Source: Lachnospiraceae bacterium UBA5902 (GTDB taxonomy: Bacteria > Bacillota > Clostridia > Lachnospirales > Lachnospiraceae). From it: a stretch of DNA of 12,632 nucleotides. The stretch spans positions 1 through 12,632 of the forward strand of contig DJEI01000102.1 in the NCBI GenBank assembly GCA_002431865.1. The letters run 5' to 3'. The translations under genes were made by a program, and so were the position numbers. Below, piece after piece: positions 7,309 through 12,632 of this stretch; within the stretch, counting starts at the first letter, position 1, and each line of letters opens with the position of its first letter. The notes under the pieces were generated by a model, which ran no database searches, was not told where the DNA came from, and saw only the letters and a list, made by a program, of their open reading frames with translations.

Positions 7309-7449
7309 ATGGGAAACTGGTTTGAAAATATGGAACCGATGAATATTCAGGAGGAACGCACGAAGACGAAGCAGGCAGTCGCAGAGTTAGAGAAAACAGA
7401 GGCGGAGTTACAAGCGGCGCAGGCAGAAATTGAAAAGTTGCGGGCATAG
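7309..7449 (+). CDS. Small coiled-coil protein, probably shortened by a nonsense codon
   Basis: 46 residues starting MGNWFENMEP, with a good ribosome binding site (GGAGG, 7297-7301, seven bases before the ATG). From about residue 20 it is Glu/Ala/Lys/Leu-rich helix with a heptad: positions 27, 34 and 41 are Leu, Leu, Ile. The frame ends on TAG at 7447-7449 but continues for ten more sense codons to TAA at 7480-7482, and the next residue after the TAG is Leu at heptad position 48, with Met at 51. A TAG from CAG (Gln) by one transition would explain this, giving an ancestral 57-residue protein. It lies between the promoter and the cellulase and is co-transcribed with it. I recognise no family; it could be a leader protein, or the relic of the coiled-coil tail of a larger protein. 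The functional state is unclear. Confidence 0.6.
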   Translation: MGNWFENMEPMNIQEERTKTKQAVAELEKTEAELQAAQAEIEKLRA

Positions 7450-7503
7450 TTACAGCTCATGCAAGATAAAAAGAACAATTAAAACATTAAGAGGAGGGTT
7501 CAA

Positions 7504-10500
7504 ATGAGCAAAAAACGAATGACAAGGAGGGTGTTTGCAGTTGTATTTGCACTGTTATTCATGATAACAGGGGTGACGATTCCAACGTTGACACCACAGG
7601 CAGCAACGGAAATGGATTTATCATCGTATATTACGATGAGTGGAACGACAGAGGCTGCAAAAGACAATGGCGAAAACAAAGGGGTTATGATTTCGGAACT
7701 CTTACTGAATTTGCCAGCGGATATGGATGAAAAATCCGAATGGGAAGCAAAGGGAATTAAGAGTTTGAGCATGAGTCTGTCAGTTTCAGGTTTCACTGCG
7801 GGTACAACGGGTACGCCGGGAGCTATGATGATGTTCATGTCAAAGGACTGGAAATGGAATCAGGGGAATTATGTAAACCTGACAACATCAGGAACGATGG
7901 AAATGAGCATGGATCTCTCAAGTCTGGATTGGGGGAATAGCACAGAAGTTGGTAAAATTGGCGTGCAGTTTACAAACCTGCAGGAGGGTTCTACTGTTAC
8001 ATATCAGATCAATTCTGTGAAGTTCTCGACAGATTCCACATCATCCGGCGGTTCTGGCGGAAGTTCCGGTGGCTCCGGTACAGTCACAATTCCTGCCGGG
8101 AATGTAACAGATTACAATTATTCGGATATTGATTATAATTATGCAAAGCTGCTTCAGTACTCTTTGTATTTTTATGATGCAAATATGTGTGGCGATGAAG
8201 TAGGAACAAAGTCTCTGCTTGACTGGAGAGGAAATTGCCACACCTATGATAAGTATTCCTATACAAGAGCCGATGGAAGTACTGTTACAGTTGATCTGAC
8301 TGGCGGGTTCCATGACGCGGGCGATCATGTAAAGTTTGGTCTTCCAGAAGCGTATGCGGCATTTGTGCTTGGTATGAGCTATGATACAAATAAATCTGCA
8401 TATGTGGCATCGGGACAGACGAATCATTTGCAGACAATCACGACACATTTTGCGGATTATCTGACTAAATGTGCTGTATTAAACAGTGCCGGAACTTCTG
8501 TGGAAGCATACTGTGTACAGGTTGGAAATGGTGGCGGTGGTTACGATCATGGATATTGGGGAGCACCGGAGGCTCAGCCGCAGAGCAATCGTACGGCGTA
8601 TTTCTCCAGCGATTCCGCACCACACACTGATGTAGTATCGTTATCTGCAGCCGCACTTGCCATGCAGTATAAAAACTTTGGCGGCGACAAATATTTAAAG
8701 ACAGCAGAATTGCTTTTTGCATATGCAAAAAATCACAATAAGTCTGCTGGTACAACGTCTGGCAGCTTTTATGTATCTTCTAACTGGGAAGATGATTATT
8801 GTCTGGCAGCGCTGATGTTGTATCAGATTACCGGAAACACAAGCTATCGGTCTGAATATAATCAGTATAAAAATGCAGATGCAGCTATGAAACCATATTG
8901 GCCGCTTGGCTGGGACAATGTCGGTCCGGCAGTGGCTTATTATGATGGAAATTCCAGTAAAATAGCATCACTTATGGGAATTTCAGATGGCAATAGTACC
9001 TATGGTGGCTATCGCTGTGTCAGCAATTGGGGCTCTGCACGTTATAATACATCTATGCAGTACACAGGATTACTGTATGATAAATTGACATCGACAGAAA
9101 CATATCGAAGTTGGTCAGAGGGACAGATGAAATATCTGCTTGGTAACAATGCAGCGAAGAAATGTTTTGTCATCGGATATAATGCGTATGGACCAAAATA
9201 CCCACATCATAGAGCAGCTTCTGGATATACAGGTGGTGATCAGGGAACTACCGCTCAGAAAAATACATTGATTGGTGCTTTGGTTGGCGGACAGAAAATC
9301 GATGGTTCCTATGTTGATTCTGCAAGCGATTATGTATGTAATGAGGTAGCCATAGATTATAACGCGACTCTGGTTGCTGCAGCGGCTGCAATCTATGAAA
9401 AATACACATCTGATACAGAACACCAGTATATAGACAAAAATCTTTCATCTGGTGGCAGTTCCACACCTGATGTTCCGAAGGAAGTTGCGGCAACAGGAGT
9501 TGCTTTGAATAAAGACACGCTTAGCTTCGAGATCGGAGGAACAAATCCTGTGACAGAGACAATGCTTGTTGCAACTGTATCACCGGATGATGCGACGGAT
9601 AAAAGCGTGACATGGACTTCTTCGAACAACAAGGTTGCAACTGTGAATGCTTCCGGTAAGGTAACTGCGGTTGGCGCAGGTTCTGCAACAATCACAGCAA
9701 AAGCAAACGGAAGCACATCAGATGTGAAAGCAACCTGTGCCGTTACGGTATGGAAGACACCGGAAGTTCCGACACAGGTACCAAGCACAAGTGAGACACC
9801 GACGACGAATACGATCACATTAACACCGTATGACGATTGCGAGTACCGCATTGCTCCAGATGGAGCATGGCAGGATAGCAACGTATTTGAGGGATTAGAT
9901 CCGGATACAGAATATACATTTGAAATCCGTGTAAAAGCCGATGCAGATAACAACATTCGCGCGGGCGAGATTGTAACGATCAAAGTAAAGACCGCACAGG
10001 AAAGGGAGAAGATCGTAGAAGTTACAGGGGTTCGGTTTGACAATCAGCCTTCCGAGAAATCTATCACGATCGGAGATGCTGCTTCATGGAACTTCCCGGC
10101 AACGATTTCCCCTGCCAACGCTACAGATAAGACGATTACATATACCTCTTCCAATCCAGAGGTTGCTAAAATCGATGCGACAACCGGTGTTCTTACGGCG
10201 GTTGCACCTGGATATACAGAGATTTCTGTAACAACAAAATCAGGCGGATACAAAGATACCGTTAAGCTTTCAGTATATAAGAAATATGAAACACCATCAG
10301 CACCAACACTTGCATCTAAGACAACGACATCTGTTACGTTGAACAGTGTTGCTGGCTGCAAATACACTAAAGATGGTGTGAACTGGCAGGATAGCAATGT
10401 ATTTACAGGACTTACAGCCCATACAGCTTATACATTTTATGTAAAGAAAATGGCAAATGGTTATTGGCTGGAAAGCGATAAGAGTACAGGATGCACCATT

Positions 10501-11751
10501 ACCACAGACAAAGAGACAACCGGTGGTTCGACTGGTGGAAGCACCGGAGGAAATACAGGTGGAAATACAGGCGGCTCCACAGGTGGTAACACTGGTGGTT
10601 CCACAGGTGGTGACACTGGAAGCAATACAGGTGGAAATACAGGAACAACTACAACAGCTCCGAACATTACAGTTTCCTACCGTACACATGTACAGACGTT
10701 TGGCTGGGAAGGAAACGAAAACGATATCAACACATGGAAATCTAACGGTACTATGTCTGGTACAAGCGGAAAGGCAAAGAGACTCGAAGGTATCAATATT
10801 GTTGTAAATTCCGCGGAGGCAGGAAAAACAGCCAATCTTGGTATTCAGTATACGACGCATTGTCAGAGTTACGGCTGGCTGCCTTGGTCTGCAAATGGTG
10901 AGATGAACGGAACTGAGGGGGAAGCAAAGAGACTCGAAGCAATCAAGATTCAGCTCACAGGCGTAGATAAGGATAAATATGATGTGTATTACAGAGTGCA
11001 CGCACAGTCTTACGGCTGGCTTGGCTGGGCGAAGAACGGCGCGCCATCTGGAACGGCTGGTTATGCAAAACGTCTGGAAGGTATCCAGATTGTGGTTGTA
11101 AAGAAGGGTGAACCTGCACCGGGTGCAAACTTCAAGGGTGTAAATGTTACGAAACAGTTGGCAAGCTATATTGCAAAGGCTGGATCGTCACCAGTTGTCG
11201 GTAATCCGGCGACATCCAACACGAATCCATCTGTGGTCGGCGAAAATGCAATCAATGTTGCGTATCGTACACATGTACAGAGCTTTGGCTGGCAGGGCTG
11301 GAAGTATAATGGACAGATGAGTGGTACTTCTGGATTAGCAAAGCGTCTCGAAGGTATCAATATCAAGCTGATAAACCAGACATACAGTGGCAGCATTGTC
11401 TATACGACACATGTACAGTCTTATGGCTGGCAGGGAAATGAGAACGATCCAAATACATGGAAACGCAATGGCGTTATGTCCGGTACAAGCGGCGAAGCAA
11501 AGCGTCTCGAAGCAATCCGAATTGCCTTGACCGGTGAGATGGCAGCGCATTATGACATTTACTATCGTGTTCATGCACAGAGTTACGGCTGGCTTGGCTG
11601 GGCAAAGAATGGTGAGGCTGCCGGAACCGCAGGACTTGCAAAACGTCTCGAGGGAATTCAGATTGTTCTTGTGCCAAAGAATGGTAAGGCACCAGCAATT
11701 CGCTATCAGGGTATTACCAGTGTGAAAACACAGCCATACATTAAAAAATAA
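7504..11751 (+). CDS. Secreted modular GH9 endoglucanase with ChW repeats
   Basis: 1415 residues; GAGGAGGG just upstream and a signal peptide (1 to about 33, cleaved near TPQA) fix the start. Modules in order: an unassigned beta domain (about 35-176); a Ser/Gly linker (178-193); the GH9 catalytic domain (about 211-635); two Ig-like (Big_2) plus FN3-like pairs (660-830, 838-1002); a Gly/Thr/Ser/Asn linker (1005-1053); six ChW repeats in two triplets (1056-1200, 1252-1391). GH9 signatures are GGFHDAGDH (268-276), with Asp271 and Asp274 as the paired aspartates and Asp274 the likely general base, PHHRAASG (567-574) and NEVAIDYNA (613-621), with Glu614 as proton donor. The catalytic set is complete, so activity on cellulose or mixed-linkage beta-glucan is expected by the inverting mechanism. 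It has no dockerin, SLH or LPXTG signal. The gene follows a small coiled-coil ORF under a shared promoter and ends without a clear terminator. Confidence 0.95.
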   Translation: MSKKRMTRRVFAVVFALLFMITGVTIPTLTPQAATEMDLSSYITMSGTTEAAKDNGENKGVMISELLLNLPADMDEKSEWEAKGIKSLSMSLSVSGFTAGTTGTPGAMMMFMSKDWKWNQGNYVNLTTSGTMEMSMDLSSLDWGNSTEVGKIGVQFTNLQEGSTVTYQINSVKFSTDSTSSGGSGGSSGGSGTVTIPAGNVTDYNYSDIDYNYAKLLQYSLYFYDANMCGDEVGTKSLLDWRGNCHTYDKYSYTRADGSTVTVDLTGGFHDAGDHVKFGLPEAYAAFVLGMSYDTNKSAYVASGQTNHLQTITTHFADYLTKCAVLNSAGTSVEAYCVQVGNGGGGYDHGYWGAPEAQPQSNRTAYFSSDSAPHTDVVSLSAAALAMQYKNFGGDKYLKTAELLFAYAKNHNKSAGTTSGSFYVSSNWEDDYCLAALMLYQITGNTSYRSEYNQYKNADAAMKPYWPLGWDNVGPAVAYYDGNSSKIASLMGISDGNSTYGGYRCVSNWGSARYNTSMQYTGLLYDKLTSTETYRSWSEGQMKYLLGNNAAKKCFVIGYNAYGPKYPHHRAASGYTGGDQGTTAQKNTLIGALVGGQKIDGSYVDSASDYVCNEVAIDYNATLVAAAAAIYEKYTSDTEHQYIDKNLSSGGSSTPDVPKEVAATGVALNKDTLSFEIGGTNPVTETMLVATVSPDDATDKSVTWTSSNNKVATVNASGKVTAVGAGSATITAKANGSTSDVKATCAVTVWKTPEVPTQVPSTSETPTTNTITLTPYDDCEYRIAPDGAWQDSNVFEGLDPDTEYTFEIRVKADADNNIRAGEIVTIKVKTAQEREKIVEVTGVRFDNQPSEKSITIGDAASWNFPATISPANATDKTITYTSSNPEVAKIDATTGVLTAVAPGYTEISVTTKSGGYKDTVKLSVYKKYETPSAPTLASKTTTSVTLNSVAGCKYTKDGVNWQDSNVFTGLTAHTAYTFYVKKMANGYWLESDKSTGCTITTDKETTGGSTGGSTGGNTGGNTGGSTGGNTGGSTGGDTGSNTGGNTGTTTTAPNITVSYRTHVQTFGWEGNENDINTWKSNGTMSGTSGKAKRLEGINIVVNSAEAGKTANLGIQYTTHCQSYGWLPWSANGEMNGTEGEAKRLEAIKIQLTGVDKDKYDVYYRVHAQSYGWLGWAKNGAPSGTAGYAKRLEGIQIVVVKKGEPAPGANFKGVNVTKQLASYIAKAGSSPVVGNPATSNTNPSVVGENAINVAYRTHVQSFGWQGWKYNGQMSGTSGLAKRLEGINIKLINQTYSGSIVYTTHVQSYGWQGNENDPNTWKRNGVMSGTSGEAKRLEAIRIALTGEMAAHYDIYYRVHAQSYGWLGWAKNGEAAGTAGLAKRLEGIQIVLVPKNGKAPAIRYQGITSVKTQPYIKK
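7606..8031 (+). other. Unassigned N-terminal beta module of the cellulase, possible carbohydrate-binding domain
   Basis: Residues about 35-176 between the signal peptide and the Ser/Gly linker. Alternating hydrophobic strands, many Ser/Thr/Met, and exposed aromatics in the stretch DWKWNQGNY (115-123) suggest a beta-sandwich with a binding face. I do not match it to a named CBM family. Confidence 0.5.
9481..10509 (+). repeat. Duplicated Ig-like plus FN3-like module pair
   Basis: Two copies of a roughly 165-residue unit inside the cellulase: residues 660-830 (9481-9993) and 838-1002 (10015-10509). Each starts with a Big_2 domain (TSSN..VA.., then G..TA...G) and ends with an FN3-like domain carrying the shared WQDSNVF.GL motif (789-798 and 961-970). 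They probably act as spacers holding the catalytic domain away from the ChW anchor. Confidence 0.8.
10516..10662 (+). repeat. Gly/Thr/Ser/Asn linker encoded by 9-base repeats
   Basis: About a dozen TGG(S/N/D) units (residues 1005-1053) built from near-repeats of the ACAGGTGGA type. It is a flexible linker between the Ig/FN3 region and the ChW repeats. Such tracts are prone to length change by slippage. Confidence 0.85.
10669..11676 (+). repeat. Six ChW repeats in two triplets
   Basis: Repeats at residues 1056-1102, 1114-1152, 1161-1200, 1252-1290, 1298-1343 and 1352-1391. Each has the clostridial hydrophobic pattern Y..H.Q..GW....NG...GT.G.AKRLE.I.I. Each triplet ends with the most conserved member (YYRVHAQSYGWLGWAKNG) and a short tail. 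ChW repeats are found on clostridial surface and secreted proteins and are thought to mediate binding; their ligand is not settled. Confidence 0.9.
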
Positions 11752-11859
11752 ATCAGGGAGAAATCTCTGCGATAAAATCTTGAAAAAAAGCGCATAACTG
11801 TATATAATCAAACAGGAAATTACAAATAATAAATTATTATATTTTAAAGGAGATAAACA
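11752..11859 (+). other. Intergenic region between the cellulase and gpmI
   Basis: It contains a weak bulged hairpin (11754-11769, CAG..AG/CTCTG) with no T-tract, so termination of the cellulase message is not evident here and read-through into gpmI is possible. The gpmI promoter and ribosome binding site (AAAGGAG, 11846-11852) complete the region. Confidence 0.5.
11780..11808 (+). promoter_or_regulatory. Sigma-A promoter of gpmI
   Basis: TTGAAA (11780-11785), 17-base spacer, TATAAT (11803-11808): a near-consensus promoter, fitting a highly expressed glycolytic gene. Transcription would start near 11815. Confidence 0.85.
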
Positions 11860-12632
11860 ATGAGTAAGAAACCAGTTGTATTGATGGTACTTGATGGCTA
11901 TGGCATTACAGACAAGACAGAGGGTAATGCAATTTACATGGCGAACACACCTGTGATGGATAAGCTGATGGCAGAGTGTCCATATGTAAGAGGAAACGCT
12001 TCCGGTCTTGCAGTCGGACTTCCAGACGGACAGATGGGTAACTCTGAGGTTGGACATATGAATATTGGTGCCGGAAGAATTATTTATCAGGATCTGACAT
12101 CGATCACAAAGGCAATCGAGGATGGTGATTTCTTCAAGAACGAAGCAATGCTTGAGGCGATTGAGAATTGCAAGAAGAATAATTCAGATCTTCATCTGTG
12201 GGGACTTCTTTCTGATGGTGGTGTACACAGCCACAATACACATTTGTATGGTATCTTAGAGCTTTGCAAGAAGCAGGGCTTTGACCGTGTATATGTACAT
12301 CCATTCTTAGATGGCAGAGATACACCTCCGGCATCTGGTAAGGATTATGTTGCAGCACTTGTTGACAAGATGCAGGAGATCGGAGTCGGTAAGGTCGCAA
12401 GTATTTCCGGCCGTTACTATGCAATGGATCGTGATAACAACTGGGATCGTGTAGAGAAGGCTTATGCAGCTATGGTATATGGTGAGGGCGTAAAGGCTGC
12501 AGATCCTGTACAGGCAGTTGCAGATTCCTATGCGAATGACAAGACAGATGAGTTTGTTCTTCCGACTGTTATCGAGGCAGACGGAAAGCCGGTTGCAACG
12601 GTAAAGGCAAACGATTCCGTTATCTTCTTTAA
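11860..12632 (+). CDS. gpmI: 2,3-bisphosphoglycerate-independent phosphoglycerate mutase (5' half)
   Basis: 257 complete codons are visible; the gene runs off the right edge, and the family is about 510 residues. It interconverts 3- and 2-phosphoglycerate in glycolysis and gluconeogenesis in the cytoplasm, using Mn2+ in the alkaline phosphatase superfamily fold. Visible key residues match the well-studied Bacillus enzyme: metal ligand Asp12 in VLDGYG, the phosphorylated nucleophile Ser62 in MGNSEVGH, His123 in SDGGVHSH, Asp151, Arg153 and Asp154 in FLDGRDTPP, and Arg185 and Arg191 in GRYYAMDRD. The start has AAAGGAG at 11846-11852, seven bases before the ATG. It has its own strong promoter, so it is functionally separate from the cellulase locus. 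It is a housekeeping gene with no sign of damage in the visible part. Confidence 0.97.
   Translation, partial: MSKKPVVLMVLDGYGITDKTEGNAIYMANTPVMDKLMAECPYVRGNASGLAVGLPDGQMGNSEVGHMNIGAGRIIYQDLTSITKAIEDGDFFKNEAMLEAIENCKKNNSDLHLWGLLSDGGVHSHNTHLYGILELCKKQGFDRVYVHPFLDGRDTPPASGKDYVAALVDKMQEIGVGKVASISGRYYAMDRDNNWDRVEKAYAAMVYGEGVKAADPVQAVADSYANDKTDEFVLPTVIEADGKPVATVKANDSVIFF

Noticed and set aside
9393..10043. Antisense ORF (216 codons) opposite the Ig/FN3-like region
   Set aside because: Low-complexity Val/Ser/Thr composition opposite well-supported coding DNA, with no initiation signal.
10297..11001. Long antisense ORF (234 codons) rich in Cys, Ser and Thr opposite the ChW and linker region
   Set aside because: It mirrors the repetitive cellulase coding sequence, has no ribosome binding site and has an implausible composition. 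The + strand has clear domain matches throughout.
10669..11676. Regularly spaced repeats that could suggest a CRISPR-like array
   Set aside because: The repeats are protein-coding ChW modules in one frame, imperfect at DNA level and about 115-190 bases apart with no unique short spacers; no cas genes are present.
11826..11841. AT-only palindrome in the gpmI leader
   Set aside because: Low-complexity A/T sequence that folds weakly; no known leader element recognised.
11335..12057. Long antisense ORF (240 codons) spanning the end of the cellulase and the start of gpmI
   Set aside because: It crosses two real genes and the gpmI promoter; the open frame is a by-product of sense-strand codon use and repeats.

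Overview
The window looks like a stretch of chromosome from a gut-type clostridium, most likely a member of the Lachnospiraceae. The reasons are clostridial ChW repeats on a secreted glycoside hydrolase, AGGAGG-type ribosome binding sites, sigma-A promoters of the Gram-positive type, moderate GC and a lachnospiraceal style of lipoprotein and LytTR regulator. A fibre- or beta-glucan-degrading species such as a Coprococcus relative would fit, but this is an inference. All genes read on the + strand.

Layout. Bases 1-361 hold no convincing gene, but two copies of a terminator-like hairpin 113 bp apart. Bases 362-6671 form a tightly packed six-gene cluster: a lipoprotein, two polytopic membrane proteins of ABC-2 permease character, an ABC ATPase, a large secreted protein anchored by a C-terminal membrane helix, and a protein with two terminal membrane helices and an exposed middle that resembles the ectodomain of MacB/FtsX permeases. 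Several junctions are coupled (TAAATG, an 8-base overlap, ATGA). The cluster ends in a strong terminator whose hairpin contains the last gene's stop codon. It is best read as one uncharacterised ABC-type envelope machine.

Bases 6672-7232 are visibly AT-rich and carry a stand-alone LytTR DNA-binding protein. Its promoter region has two 17-base direct repeats with a 21-base period, the geometry LytTR proteins usually bind, and the downstream copy covers a poor -35 box. The gene has its own terminator.

Bases 7245-11751 are the cellulase locus. A promoter with an extended -10 drives a small coiled-coil ORF that appears interrupted by one nonsense codon, followed by a 1415-residue secreted GH9 endoglucanase. 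Its modules are an unassigned N-terminal beta domain, the GH9 catalytic domain, two copies of an Ig-like plus FN3-like pair, a Gly/Thr linker and two ChW triplets. The enzyme has no visible dockerin, SLH or sortase signal, so the ChW blocks are the likely means of surface association. From 11860 to the right edge lies the first half of gpmI (glycolysis), a housekeeping gene with its own near-consensus promoter.
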